A DNA stretch of 64,000 nucleotides from an uncultured Verrucomicrobiae bacterium (GCA_937775205.1 CALKBX010000002.1:1-64000); one strand, 5' to 3'. Shown: positions 34,445 through 45,572, numbered from the stretch's first letter. Numbers and translations: made by a program. Notes: generated from the sequence alone by a model not told the origin.

Positions 34445-35233
34445 ATGCAAGTACACATCGATCGCGGCGGTCAACGGTTTGGCCCGTACTCTGTTGAGCA
34501 GGTTAATTCTCATCTAGCCGAAGGGGCAATTTTGCCGACGGACCTTGGCTGGACGGATGGCATGACGGATTGGGTGCCGGTGACACAAGTTGCCGGTGTG
34601 ACCTTTGCCGACGCTGCGACCACGGCTGCGGTTCCACCGCCAACACCTGCCCCAATGACAGGCGAAACAAACTTGCAAGGCGGGTCACAGGCTCTCCAAA
34701 CGACTGCCAAACCGGCGGGAAACAAGAAGCTCCTGATCGGGGTGGGCGCGGGGGTGGGAGTATTAGCCCTCGCGGCGGTTGGTTATTTTGTGGTTTACCC
34801 AATGCTCACGGATGAAGAAGCCCCAGAGCCTGAAAGCGAAGTGGTGGAAAACAAGCCGGCCCCTTCAGGCCCGGGCGGCAAAGGTGGCCCGGGCGAGGGT
34901 GGCATGGGGCCTCCTCCGGGTGGCGGTTTTGCCGGTGGCGGCCAAGGCAGGCCCAAGGGAAAAGGCGGTGGCTTTAACCCAATGCGGTACGACCAGAATA
35001 AGGACGGGAAAATTAGTCGAACCGAGGTCCCCCAACAAATGGGTGCTTTCTTTGATAGGGTGGACAAAAACAAAGATGGGTTCCTGGACCAAACCGAAAT
35101 GCAAAGTTTCGGTGCCGGCTTCGGAGGCTTCGGCGGCAAGGGGCGTCCCAAGGGAGGCCAGCAGAGCGGCGGGCAACAACGGCCTCCACAGGGTGGTTTA
35201 CCCGGGCAGCGGCAACCTCAATCTAATCCGTAA
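34445..35233 (+). CDS. GYF-like (DUF4339) / EF-hand membrane protein
   Basis: 262 residues. N-terminal GYF_2/DUF4339 domain (VHIDRGGQRFGPYSVEQVNSHLAEGAI...GMTDWVPV), Pro/Thr-rich linker, one transmembrane helix (LLIGVGAGVGVLALAAVGYFVV, about 102-123), then a Gly/Pro-rich stretch and two EF-hand calcium sites (YDQNKDGKISRTEVP and VDKNKDGFLDQTEMQ), ending in a Gly/Gln/Pro tail. Topology is likely cytoplasmic GYF and outside EF-hands. ATG 34445 starts directly at the GYF domain. Calcium-responsive anchoring is only an inference. Confidence 0.83.
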   Translation: MQVHIDRGGQRFGPYSVEQVNSHLAEGAILPTDLGWTDGMTDWVPVTQVAGVTFADAATTAAVPPPTPAPMTGETNLQGGSQALQTTAKPAGNKKLLIGVGAGVGVLALAAVGYFVVYPMLTDEEAPEPESEVVENKPAPSGPGGKGGPGEGGMGPPPGGGFAGGGQGRPKGKGGGFNPMRYDQNKDGKISRTEVPQQMGAFFDRVDKNKDGFLDQTEMQSFGAGFGGFGGKGRPKGGQQSGGQQRPPQGGLPGQRQPQSNP

Positions 35234-35406
35234 AACGGGGGAGAATGCGCGGGGCACAAAAAAGCCTCACTGAACCTTGCCAAACCGCAATCGCGGGCGG
35301 ATAATTTCGAGTATGCGTTTGCGCTCATTTCTTTTTCAAAAATTGCTGACCGATCACGATTGTTGTTTTCCATACTCATCGTGTGGATGACCTCGCTAGA
35401 TGAGTA

Positions 35407-35432
35407 CAAAAAAGCCCCCCGGAGGGGGGCTT
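35407..35432 (-). terminator. Rho-independent terminator of the pseudopilin gene
   Basis: On the minus strand AAGCCCCCC pairs with GGGGGGCTT (9 base pairs, loop TCC) and a run of seven T follows. It lies 27 bases after the stop at 35459. Confidence 0.9.
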
Positions 35433-35458
35433 GAATGCATTAAACTTCAACGATGCGC

Positions 35459-36427
35459 TTACTTGCGGGCGCGCGTGGTGTTGAAGTTAGGCTTGCCGTT
35501 GGTTTGGCCGGTGCCTTCTCCGTGCTTTTTCAAGGCAGCGGCAAGTGAGGCATCGTCAGCCTGCAGCACGGCCCCGTCCATGGTGGTGAGGTTGCCTTGG
35601 CCTTCGTCCAGGCCGGCCATGCTGTAGTATTTGTAGGAGCCGGTTGCAGAAGCTCCATTCCAGGGGGCAGCACCGCCCTTTGAAGCTGCGTTGTAAGAAC
35701 CGGCCACCATTGGATCACCTCCATTGACGTGCAAATTTGTGTACTTCCTGTATTCGGTTCCCCAGTTGTAATGGGCACGACGACCGCCTCTCCTCAATAA
35801 TGAGCCATGATAACGAAAGTCATAACCGTTTCTGGCGCTATCATCACCTCCCACGTTCCGCGTAAAGGCAAGTAAGCTGTCCCCGTTGGCCCCATCAGCA
35901 CCGAAGCAAATAGCGTAGCTTTGGTCATTATTAAGTGATCTGTATCTCCAACCGAAGTTCAGGGATTGGGAACCGGTTGCACCCCACCAGCCCCACTTTT
36001 CCATCCGAACTCTGTTTTGATTAGCCCCTTTGACTTTGGGGTCGGACGGGGAAAGAAACGCTTTGGCGCTTCCTAAATCCATAGTAATTATGGAGCTGGC
36101 GCAGTGCCAGTGGTGGGGATCAAAGGCCCACGTCCAGTCACCCCGCCAGCCGCCGCCTCCGCCATTATTGTAGACTCGGTAATGAGCGGTACTGTCTGTA
36201 GGAGTCATGGTCCAGGGTGTGTCGCCATCCATCTCCGTTCCGAAACCCGTAACGGCCTTGGAGATTTGGCCGAGGTTATTGGCGCACTTGAGGCGGTTGG
36301 CCTTTTTCTTGGCCTTGGCCAACGTTGGAAGGAGCATGGAGGCGAGGATGCCGATAATGGCAATCACCACCAGCAGCTCGATCAAGGTGAAAGCCTTTGA
36401 ATCAATTTTATTAATGTGGTTTTTCAT
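35459..36427 (-). CDS. Pseudopilin (prepilin-type N-terminal cleavage/methylation domain)
   Basis: 322 residues. Leader ending in KA then [45 protein letters not shown], the typical form of secreted pseudopilins in Verrucomicrobiota. Here the residue before the cleavage site is Ala rather than Gly. Body is rich in Gly, Trp and Tyr; ends with [21 protein letters not shown] in place of the usual DGH motif. Processed by prepilin peptidase and exported by a type II/IV pilus-like machine (known of the family). Strong terminator downstream. Confidence 0.9.
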   Translation of the reverse strand: MKNHINKIDSKAFTLIELLVVIAIIGILASMLLPTLAKAKKKANRLKCANNLGQISKAVTGFGTEMDGDTPWTMTPTDSTAHYRVYNNGGGGGWRGDWTWAFDPHHWHCASSIITMDLGSAKAFLSPSDPKVKGANQNRVRMEKWGWWGATGSQSLNFGWRYRSLNNDQSYAICFGADGANGDSLLAFTRNVGGDDSARNGYDFRYHGSLLRRGGRRAHYNWGTEYRKYTNLHVNGGDPMVAGSYNAASKGGAAPWNGASATGSYKYYSMAGLDEGQGNLTTMDGAVLQADDASLAAALKKHGEGTGQTNGKPNFNTTRARK

Positions 36428-36722
36428 GAATCTGTTTTGTTTAGGTTTGTTGGATTCGATGCATATTGGATACCATACCCCGAACTTATTCCAAGTTCAC
36501 AGATTAAAGCATTTTTCATGCCGAAGCTCATTTTTGAAAAAAATCTGCTTTTGTTCTGAAAATGGCCGTGAAAAGGTGCTGCAAGCTTATCGGATCGCAG
36601 ATTTTCCACGCAGTTTGAGTGGTTTTCACGCAAAAAAAATGTTGTAAAAGTAAATGAAAACCACATTCTTTCGGCCTGCGAATAACTTGCTTGCAGAATG
36701 ACAATCCAACCTAAAACCAAAA
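36428..36722. promoter_or_regulatory. Divergent intergenic region
   Basis: 295 bases between the starts of the pseudopilin gene (minus) and the small lipoprotein gene (plus). AT-rich and without coding character on either strand, so both promoters should lie here. I cannot pick unambiguous -35/-10 pairs. Confidence 0.45.
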
Positions 36723-37085
36723 ATGAAGACTCAACTGATGAAGTTTAAGCATATCCTGATTGCTGTATTGTTGCCTGTGTTCCTTGTAGCCTGCGGCGAA
36801 TCCGTTTCGGAAGACGCGCCGCAAGGCGAATTGCCAGCCAATGAAAAAGCGGTTACTGAAGCTTTGGATGCAGTGGGAGCCCAGTATGGACAATCCGATG
36901 AGGGGCCATTGGATTGGGTATTACTGAATACGGAAGACTGTGATGATGCGCTTTTAGAAAAGCTGAAGGGATGTAAAAATCTTAAATCCGTTCGCTTTAC
37001 CTCAGGAACAAAGATTACGTCTGGTGCTATTGGTGCCTTTAAAAATGCTATGCCCAATGTTGAGGTGGAACAGATAAAGGAATAA
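36723..37085 (+). CDS. Small lipoprotein with leucine-rich-repeat-like tail
   Basis: 120 residues. Lipoprotein signal (KFKHILIAVLLPVFLVAC); ATG 36738 is a second possible start (MKFKH). After an acidic linker the C-terminus resembles one LRR unit (LEKLKGCKNLKSVRFTSGTKIT). No specific function can be assigned. It is a single-gene unit closed by a strong terminator. Confidence 0.78.
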   Translation: MKTQLMKFKHILIAVLLPVFLVACGESVSEDAPQGELPANEKAVTEALDAVGAQYGQSDEGPLDWVLLNTEDCDDALLEKLKGCKNLKSVRFTSGTKITSGAIGAFKNAMPNVEVEQIKE

Positions 37086-37105
37086 ACCAAAGCACTCATT
37101 GATTT

Positions 37106-37134
37106 AAAAGCCCCCCTAACGAGGGGGCTTTTTT
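37106..37134 (+). terminator. Rho-independent terminator of the lipoprotein gene
   Basis: AAAAGCCCCC pairs with GGGGGCTTTT across a loop of about seven bases (CTAACGA), followed by further T residues. It begins 20 bases after the stop at 37085. Confidence 0.9.
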
Positions 37135-37493
37135 ATTGCCCAAATGAGATGTTTCGCGGGCCGGAAGATTCCATAACAAAACAGCCTCATCTGAAGGGGA
37201 AGCTGTGTTTTCGGACGCGAGGTCGGGAAAGAGGTCAACGGAAGAGGAGGAGAAAATCTTGCGTCAAATCGAAAAGGCACACCGGCATTTTGGCGCGCAC
37301 CAAAACCTGTGAAATTCACAGCTTCCGAGCGCCATTCAATCTCCTTGTCGGCTGCTGAGATTTTGGCATTCCGCGCGCTTGCGCGGGTGTACGGAACTTG
37401 CGCTGTGAGACCTTCGCCCGACCACAAGCAAACAGCCGATTCTTAGCGGCATCGAGTGGTTTCCGTTGCCCTAAAAACACTTCGAATGGATAC
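37135..37493. other. Stretch without a recognisable gene
   Basis: About 360 bases between the lipoprotein terminator and the putative promoter of the first giant propeller. Several short frames exist on both strands but none has a signal, motif or family resemblance I can defend. Confidence 0.4.
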
Positions 37494-37522
37494 TTGCCAG
37501 ATGAGGAAAAGGGACTGATACT
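37494..37522 (+). promoter_or_regulatory. Putative promoter of propeller gene 1
   Basis: TTGCCA (37494-37499), 17 bases, GATACT (37517-37522), then only seven bases to the ATG at 37530. The same layout with 17-base spacing is found at 41242-41270 before the paralogue. The distance implies a transcript starting at or next to the ATG (leaderless). Confidence 0.45.
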
Positions 37523-37529
37523 TTCCAGC

Positions 37530-40500
37530 ATGCGCGCATTTTCAATTTTTCTTTTGTGGCTCACGGTTTGTGTGGATGCCGAGGACTGGCCGCAGTGGCG
37601 GTTTGGGCCGGGTCGTGGAGCGGTGTCGCCGCATGCTTTGCCTACGGAGTTGCACTTGCAATGGACGCGACAGTTGCCCAAGGCCGCGCCTGCTTGGCCG
37701 GCTTCGCAAACGAAATTGCAGTTTGACCTCGCGCCGGAACCGGTAGCGGCGAATGGGAAATTGTTTGTGCCCTCGTCAGCCAACGACACGTTGACGGCGT
37801 ACGATACGAAGACAGGCAAACAGCTTTGGCGGTTTTTTGCCGAGGCCCCAATTCGCTTTGCGCCGGTGGCCACAAAGGGCCGGGTGTGGTTCGGCTCGGA
37901 CGATGGCCATCTGTATTGCCTTAACGCCGCCGATGGTTCGCTGCGCTGGAAGTTCAACGGCGGCCCAGCCAAGCGCTGGGTGATTGGCAATGAACGACTG
38001 GTCTCCACTTGGCCTTCACGCGGTGGTCCGGTTTATCGCGACGGCAAGATTTGGTTCACCGCCAGTATCTGGCCCTTCATGGGAATTTTTATTCACTGCC
38101 TGGATGCCGAAACCGGCCGGGTCATCTGGACCAACAGCGGCGATGGCATGAACTACACAGTGCAGCCGCACGGCGCGCCGTCGTTTGCAACAGTAGCACC
38201 ACAGGGGCATTTGGTATTAGCAGGGGAACATCTCATCGTGCCGGGTGGCCGCTCCACGCCGGCGGTGTATGATGCCAACACCGGCAAGCTTTTGCATTTC
38301 AAATACGACAAGAAGCGCGGACATCATCGAGTGATGGCTGGCGGTGATTTTTATTTCGTGGATGGCGGGCGTTTTCAAAACACATCGGGAAAATCATTGA
38401 GTTCCATCCGCACGCAACTTGTCGGGTCGGATTTTGTGCTCTATGCAAATGGCACAAAGCTCACCGCGGAGACGTTAGCCGGCAAGCTCACGAGCAAGGA
38501 AGTCACCGACCGAAAAGGAAAAAAGTCTGTGCAGACGGAGTTTAAGACGGACCGACTCTGGAGTGGAGAACTGCCCGACGGTTTCTCGCAGGTGTTTCTA
38601 CAGGCCGACCAACAAGTTGTTGCAGGAGGCAAAGGCGCGATCGGCTTCTTCAACATTGCCGACTTAAAACGGGGTAAAGCTAAGCCGACAGCGCACGCAG
38701 ATCTAAAAAATGAGACGTGGACGGTGCTGGCGGCAGATGACCGCTTGTTCGCCATCACGCTTGATGGACAGCTGCATTGTTTTGGCAGTAAGCAAACAAA
38801 GACGCAGCATCATCCGATCCCCCCGCGCGCCAAGCTACCGGTCAACCCTGCAGCGGCGGCCAAAGTGAACGGTTGGATTCACTCGCCGGAAAATGCGCAC
38901 GGTCACGGGCTGCTCTTAGGCGGTGCGGACGTGAGCGTGATTCACGAACTGCTTCGACAAACCGCGCTGCGCCTCACGGTGGTGGAGGCCGATGCCGCAA
39001 AGGTTTTAAGCCTGCGCGAACTGTTAACGGCGGCTGGGTTTTATGGAGAACGCGTCACAGTGCATCATCACACCAAACCGCTCGCCTTCGCCGCGCAGCC
39101 ACATTTTGCAAACGTAGTGATGGTGAATGGCAAAGCTGCGAGCAACCTCACGCAAGCTTCGCTTAAAAATATTTTCCGAGCCGTGCGGCCTTACGGCGGT
39201 GTGTTGTGCGTGAAAAACGCGGCGTCCAAACTGGACAAAACTAAAATCACCGGCGGCGCCATTCAGCGCATGGGCGGAGATTTGCTCTTTACGCGCGCGG
39301 GCGCATTACCGGGCGCGGCGGATTGGTCTCACCAATACGGCGATGCAGGGCAATCAGTGGTGAGTAAGGATCAACTCGTGAAGGCGCCGCTGGGGCTGCT
39401 GTGGTTTGGCGGGCCGCCGAATGACAAAATCCTCCCGCGCCACGGTCACGGGCCCTCGCCGCAAGTGGCGGGCGGGCGGCTGTTCATTGAGGGGGCGGAC
39501 ATGATTCGCGCGGTAGATGCCTACACCGGTCGGCTGTTGTGGGAGCGTGAGCTGAAGGGCGTCGGGGAATACTATAACATCACCGGCCACTTCCCCGGTG
39601 CGGGAGAGATTGGCAGCAATTATGTTTCGCTGCCCGACGCGGTTTATGTGGTTTACGGCAAAACGATTCTGGAACTGGATGCGGCCACGGGCAAGACGCG
39701 CCGCGAATTCAAGCCGCCCTCTGGCGCGGCGAATTTCGGATGGTTGAGCGTGTGGGGAAATTTCCTCGTCACCGCCGCCGCGCCCGTGGCCATCCTGCCA
39801 CCCAAGGGACAAAAGGAATTGCCGGGCACGAAGGTGGAGCAGTTGCTCGCGCGCTACGCCTCGGGCAGTCGCATCCTCGCGGTGTTCGACCGCGCCACCG
39901 GCAAACAACTATGGACACGCACGGCGCAGTTTAATTTTCGCCACAACAACATCGCGCTCGGCGGCGGCAAGGTGTTCGCCATCGACAGCCTCACCGATGC
40001 GAAGATTAAGGCGCTCGCACGACGCGGCATTGAGCTCCCCGGCAAACCCGCGCTTTTCGCGCTGGACATAAAAACCGGCGCGATCGCTTGGCAAACGGAC
40101 AAGAATATTTTCGGCACATTTTTGAATTACTCCAGCGCGCATGATTTATTGCTGCAAGCGGGCAGTGCCTATCGCGACCGCGCCGGCGACGAGATCGGCA
40201 AAGGCATGACCGCGCTGCGCGGACGCGACGGCGCAGTGCTTTGGGAAAATCGCGACGACAGCTACAGCGGCCCGTGCTTGTTGATGAAAGACCGCATCCT
40301 CACCAACGGCAACGGCGGCTTCGCGTTGGACATCAAAACCGGTAAACCCACCGGCTGGAAATACAAGCGCAACTACGGCTGCAACACTGCCATTGGCAGC
40401 GAACACCTGCTTACCTTTCGCTCCGGCGCGGCGGGGTTTTATGACCTCACCAACGACGGTGGCACCGGCAACTGGGGTGGCTTTCGCAGCAGTTGCACCG

Positions 40501-41136
40501 CCAACCTCATCCCCGCTAACGGTATTCTCAACGCCCCCGATTACACCCGCACCTGCAGTTGCGCCTATCAAATGCAAACCTCGCTCGCGCTCATCCACAT
40601 GCCCGAGCTGGAGTACTGGACCTTTGGCGCCAGCGCCAAACCCGGCCAGCTCGCTATCAACCTCGGCGCCCCCGGTGACCGGCGTGCGCCAGATGGTAAG
40701 CTGTGGGTGGAGCACCCCAAGGTCGGTGGCGACTCGGCGGATGCGCCCGTTACCATTGAGCCAGCCGATGCTGCGCCCTTCCGCCTGCACTCCTCGGCAA
40801 TAAATGGAGATGGCCTAAAATGGGTCGCTGCCTCCGGCCTCCGCGGCGTCAAGTCCGTGAAATTGAAGCTGGAGAAAAAGGGCGCCTATCGCTGTGCGCC
40901 TCCATTTCCTCGAACCGGATGAATTGCCATCGCGCGCACGCCTATTCGACATCGTGATAAACGACCAAACCGTCCAGCGCCAGTTTGATATCGCCGCCAC
41001 CGCAGGCTCACCCCTCCAGTCAGTCGTGCGTGAATTCATAATTGCTGCCCCTGACGGCACTATTCGAATTGCCCTTCGTCCAGCCACCGACCATCCCCCT
41101 ATCTTAAGTGGGATCGAATGGTCGCCAATTCCATAA
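37530..41136 (+). CDS. Giant secreted PQQ-type propeller with embedded methyltransferase-like domain (copy 1), one frameshift
   Basis: About 1201 residues after removing one extra base near 40890 (GAY then AVRLHFLEPDELPS). Signal peptide (RAFSIFLLWLTVCVDA); first propeller half with repeated blades (KLFVPSSANDTLTAYDTKTGKQLWRF; VWFGSDDGHLYCLNAADGSLRWKF). Near residues 450-600 a Rossmann unit intervenes: GHGLLLGGADVSVIHELLRQTALRLTVVEADAAKV, then NIFRAVRPYGGVLCV, like a class I SAM methyltransferase. A second propeller half follows (MIRAVDAYTGRLLWEREL; LFALDIKTGAIAWQT). The C-terminus beyond the frameshift is a beta domain (LFDIVINDQTVQRQFDI) resembling malectin. Exported; chemistry unknown. Confidence 0.82.
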
Positions 41137-41241
41137 CAACAAAACTCAACAATTCTGAACGTCTCTGCATCTTGGCGGTTTAATCAGGATTGGGTTACTT
41201 TCTCCGCGAATTCCGCATTGAAAACCATCTCAGATGGACAC

Positions 41242-41270
41242 TTGCAAGAAGGGTCAAGCGGGCTGATACT
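41242..41270 (+). promoter_or_regulatory. Putative promoter of propeller gene 2
   Basis: TTGCAA (41242-41247), 17 bases, GATACT (41265-41270), seven bases to ATG 41278. Matches the layout and much of the sequence at 37494-37522, including the flanking GGA.ACTTGC and CTGATACTTTC. Confidence 0.45.
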
Positions 41271-41277
41271 TTCGGGC

Positions 41278-44200
41278 ATGCGCACGGTCCAATTACTTTT
41301 CTTTGCTCTCACTATTTCCATCAATGCCGGTGCTATGGATTGGCCACAGTTTCGCTTCGGCTCCAATCGTGGGGCATCCTCACCGGAAGGGTTGCCCGTG
41401 AAATTGCATTTACAGTGGTCGCGGGAGTTCGCGACACCGTCGCCGGCGTTTCCGGGCGAGGTGCGGTTGCGGTACGATGCCACGTATGAACCGGTGGTGA
41501 TGGGCGACACGCTCTTCGTGCCATCGATGGTGACCGATTCCGTAACGGCGCTGGACACCGCGAACGGCAAAGTGCGCTGGCGGTTTTTCACCGGCGGTCC
41601 AGTGCGCTTCGCACCGGTGGCGATGGAGGGCACGGTTTGGTTTGGGTCGGATGACGGGCACGTGTATTGCCTCGATGCGGCGACGGGCAAACTGCGCTGG
41701 AAAGTTTACGGCCATCCGGATGGGCGCAAGGATCGCAACTTGCTGGGCAACCGGCGGCTCATCCCAATGTGGCCTGTGCGCGGCGGCGTGGTTTTGCACG
41801 AAGGCGTCATTTATTTCTCGGCGGGGTTGTGGCCGGAGGAAGGGATTTTCATTCACGCGGTGGATGCGAAAACCGGCCGCAAGATTTGGACCAATCGCGA
41901 CACGGACAAAATCGCCGGGGCCAATCTCGACCACGGCGTGCAGCAGGTGATGGGCCTCTCGCCGCAGGGCTATCTCGCGGTGGTGGACGGCAAACTCATT
42001 GCGCCGTGCGGCACGCAGTTGCCGGCGGTGTTCGATCTCAAAACCGGCAAGCTCGGCCGCATACACGATGGGCTGGGGCGGTCGCACCGGTCTGCCCAAG
42101 GGCACGTGGTTCGTGGCCGGCACGGGGCGTTATCTCGCGCACAGCGGCGACCTCTACGATATGCGCCGGCCCAATGACGAGAAATTCGCCCAATCCCGCA
42201 GCAATGATTACAAAAGCAAGCTCTACCCCGCGGGCTTCACACGCGTGCAGATAGACCCCACCAACCAAAAATACCTCGGCGACTTCCGCCGACCCGTGCT
42301 CACCGGTGACACGATGTTCTACACCGACAACGGTATCGTAGCCGAAGACATCACGAAAGTGGAACTGGAGCCCCGCATGCCCAAGGCCGAGCCGAGCCGC
42401 AAGAACGATACATACCCCGATAAATGGCGCGCCACTTTCCCTCAACGTTGGAAGCTCGCCACCAAGCTGCGCGTGCGCATCCAAGCCGGACCCCATCTTT
42501 ATGCCACGGCTGAGGGCACCATCGCGGCCATCGACACGCGCACCCGGAAAACCACATGGCAAGCCAAGCTAACCGGCAACCCTGTCAGCGTGATAGCCGC
42601 CCATGGCCGGCTCTTCGTCACAACTCAGGAAGGTCGTCTCTTTGTCTTTGGCGCAAAGGAAGTTGCCGAACCGCTGGCACACGCGAAGCCCAATGCTCCA
42701 ACCAAAGGCGCTGCACAAAAAGTGGCGAAGCTGAAGGAGGTCACGAAGGTCACAGATGGCTATGCTTTAGTGCTCGGGTTAAGCAACGGCGAAGTGGCAG
42801 AGGCATTGGCCAAGGATTTTACCGTCATTGCCATTGATTCCGATGTCGAGAAAGTGGATGCCTTTCGTCGGCATCTGCATTCGTCCGGCATTTATGGCAG
42901 CCACATTTCGGTGCTTGTAGGTGACCCGTTGACTTATTCGCTGCCGCCATTTCTTGCCAGCCTCGTGGTCACGGAAACGCCTTCCCGTTTAACAATTACA
43001 CGGGCCGCATCAAAAGCAAACGACAGCACTGCAGCGGTGTCACAAATTTTCCACATGCTTCGCCCCTACGGAGGCACAGCTTGCCTGCCCATTCCCAAAA
43101 CAGCGCGTGTGGATTGGAGGAATTCAGCCAAAGATTTGAAGTTAGCCAAAACGACTGAGACCGATGAATGGTTGTTGCTCACCCGTCCTGACCCGTTACC
43201 TGAGGCTGCCGATTGGTCGCACGCCGGCGGTGGTGCGGGCAACACGGGCTCTTCGGATGACCGCTTCCTGCGCGGGCCTTTGGGGCTGTTGTGGTATGAC
43301 GGCTCCATCCGTTGGCAGCGGCAGCCGGGTAAGACGGAAGTGCGCGTGGCGGGCGGACGCATCTTTGTGCGCGCGGACCGGATGCTGGCCATTGATGTTT
43401 TCACCGGGCCGCCGCTGTGGGATCGCCCCTTGCCGCAAGCCGCCGGCGCGGGTGCGGTGGGCGAGTTTGTGGCGCTGGAGGATTCCATTTACGTCGCCGC
43501 CGGTCGCGAATGCATCGTGCTCGATGCCGCCACCGGCGAACAACGCGCACGTTTTCCAATGCCCGAAAAAATGGCCGGCACGCTCATGCATTTGCGGCTT
43601 TGGAAAAACTCCCTCATCGGACAGCTCGGCAAAAATATCATTTGCCTCGACCGCAAAACCGGCGAGCACCAATGGACCTTCACCGCCAAGCGCGTCGCAG
43701 CTCAGCCTTCGCGGTGGGCGGCGGCCACGCGTACGTGGCCGAACTGCTCAACGCCCGCCGCGGCGAGACCATTGCCGAAAGCGGCGTGAAAACCTACGCG
43801 CTGGACCTCGCCACCGGTCGGGAAGTTTGGCAAGCCCCCGGCGGCGCGGAGTTGCGCTACAGCGAGCCGCACGATTTGCTCATCACCGGCACGGGCATTT
43901 ACAAAGGCAAAGACGGCGCTGTGCATCGACAGGCCAAGCTGGCGGATCCCAAGCTGGATAAATGGAATTTCAAAAGCGGCAGCCACATCGCCGGCGACAG
44001 CCTGCTCGTCGGCGGGTCGGATAATTATAAGATGTACGATCTCACCAGCGGCGCGCAGCAGGGCAAACCGCTCAAGTGGTTCCGGCGCGGCTGCACGCCT
44101 CTGCGCACCAGCCCCTACCTCGCCACCACCCGCTACAAAGGCAACGCCGCGTACATCGATCTCGACACACAAAAATTCCAACCCATCTGGAACCTCCGCG

Positions 44201-44334
44201 CCGCCTGCAGCAACAACATCTTCCCCGCCAACGGCGTCCTCAACGTCCCCAACCTCTCCGGCGGCTGCACCTGCAACTACACCCCCACGAGCATGGCGCT
44301 CGTGCCACGCGCATCGAGCACTGAACGCCGGTGA
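41278..44334 (+). CDS. Giant secreted PQQ-type propeller with embedded methyltransferase-like domain (copy 2), two frameshifts
   Basis: Paralogue of the preceding gene, about 1018 residues. Frame moves near 42067 (one extra G; IH then MGWGGRTGLPKGTWF) and near 43695 (one base missing or two extra; TFTAKR then SSAFAVGGGHAYVAELL). Signal peptide RTVQLLFFALTISINAGA, then blades like copy 1 (DWPQFRFGSNRGASSPEGLP). The Rossmann insert reads DGYALVLGLSNGEVAEALAKDF...VIAIDSDVEKVDAFRRHL, closer to a SAM-binding pattern with an acidic residue after strand 2. Ends after CTCNYTPTSMALVPR, so it lacks the malectin-like C-terminal domain of copy 1. Confidence 0.8.
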
Positions 44335-44450
44335 AAGACGAACCACCAAGTGAAGAGATCAGCTTAGACCTGTTCATTCCAAAAAAATTCCGTGAAATCC
44401 GTGTCTCAAATTGACTTGCCAGCAACCCCGCCGACCTCGAAGATTGCCGC

Positions 44451-45572
44451 ATGAAATTGCTGTTGCTCATTCCATTATTTTTCGCACAAACCACCTTCGG
44501 GTTGACGGAAGCGGAGTTTCAAAAACTGCATCGCGAGCTACAGCCCGACCCGAAGGCGACGTGGCGCACCATCCCATGGAAAACTTCCGTGCTCGACGCG
44601 CAAGCCGCGGCCGCGCGGGAAGGGAAACCGATTTTCATTTGGGCGATGGACGGGCATCCGCTGGGGTGCACGTGAAACAACGGCGTGCTCGACCGTGAGT
44701 CGACCTTTGCTGATCCCGCCATTGTGAAGCTACTGCAAACGCGATTCATCCCCGTGGCCATTGATCAGGCCTACCAGCGCCGGCAAAAGGACAACGAGGG
44801 TAAGTTCTACCAGAAGATCGCTAATCAGAGCCCGCGCAAGGTTGGGCGGGGCACCACGCAGGGCCTTTACACCGCCGATGCCTCCGGCAAGCTGCTGGCA
44901 TTTACCAACAACCGCAGCTCTGAACGCGTGCAGCGTATGATACAGACCGCGCTGGCAAAGCATCAGCCGGTTAAGGTGGCACCCCTTGCCAAAGGAACAC
45001 CCGATGCCCGCTTCAATCCCGAACCGCCCAAGGGCGGGCTGGTCGTGAGGGTAACCTCCAAAGTGCTCGGCGGCTATGAGGAGCCGGAGAATGAGTTTCG
45101 CCGGATCTTTCAGCAATCACTCGGGCGCGATAATTTATGGATCAGTGCCAACGAACATGCTGCATTAGCCAAAGGTCAGTTGCCTCAAAATTTACTGAAA
45201 CGAATTGCGCGTTTTCATCTGGTGGACAATACCCGTGGCGAACCGTCCATGTGGAACGATAATGAGATTAAAAAACTTGAGGGCACTCTGCGCAACGGCC
45301 AGCTCCGCACCACCGTCCAATTAAAAACCGCCAAGGGCGACCGCAGTTATGAGGCGGAGTTGCTGGGCCACCTCGAAACCAAGAAGGGCAAAGTCACTCG
45401 CTTTGATGTCGTTGCCAAAGGCCACTTCCGTGGTGAAGGGACCTACACACGTAACGCCCCCAAAGGCCGTTTCCCACTCGCCATCGCCTTCACGCTGGCC
45501 GATGGCAAGGACGCCGCCGACACCATCCCACCACAAGGCTCCCGCGGCTGGTTACCGGGGTACATGCGATGA
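44451..45572 (+). CDS. Thioredoxin-like secreted protein with in-frame TGA (possible selenoprotein)
   Basis: 374 codons including a TGA at codon 75 (44673-44675). Signal peptide KLLLLIPLFFAQTTFG. A thioredoxin-like start follows: SVLDAQAAAAREGKPIFIWAMDGHPLGCT, then TGA, then NNGVLDRESTFADPAIVKLLQTRFIPVAID, the helix-strand order of a thioredoxin fold. The stop falls at the redox site two residues after Cys73, giving CxU if read as selenocysteine. The frame is open and coherent on both sides. The rest is an unknown alpha/beta domain. Its stop overlaps the next ATG (ATGA), so the downstream gene is coupled to full-length translation. Alternatives: nonsense mutation or sequence error (TGC or TGG). 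Confidence 0.68.
44689..44703 (+). promoter_or_regulatory. Small hairpin after the TGA, bSECIS-like
   Basis: TCGAC (44689-44693) pairs with GTCGA (44699-44703) around the loop CGTGA. The loop begins 18 bases after the TGA and has G in its second position, both within what is known for bacterial selenocysteine insertion elements. The stem is short (5 base pairs), so the support is modest. Confidence 0.4.

Noticed and set aside
37149-37427. Small frames on both strands between the lipoprotein terminator and the propeller promoter
   Set aside because: No start context, motif or compositional support; left as non-coding.
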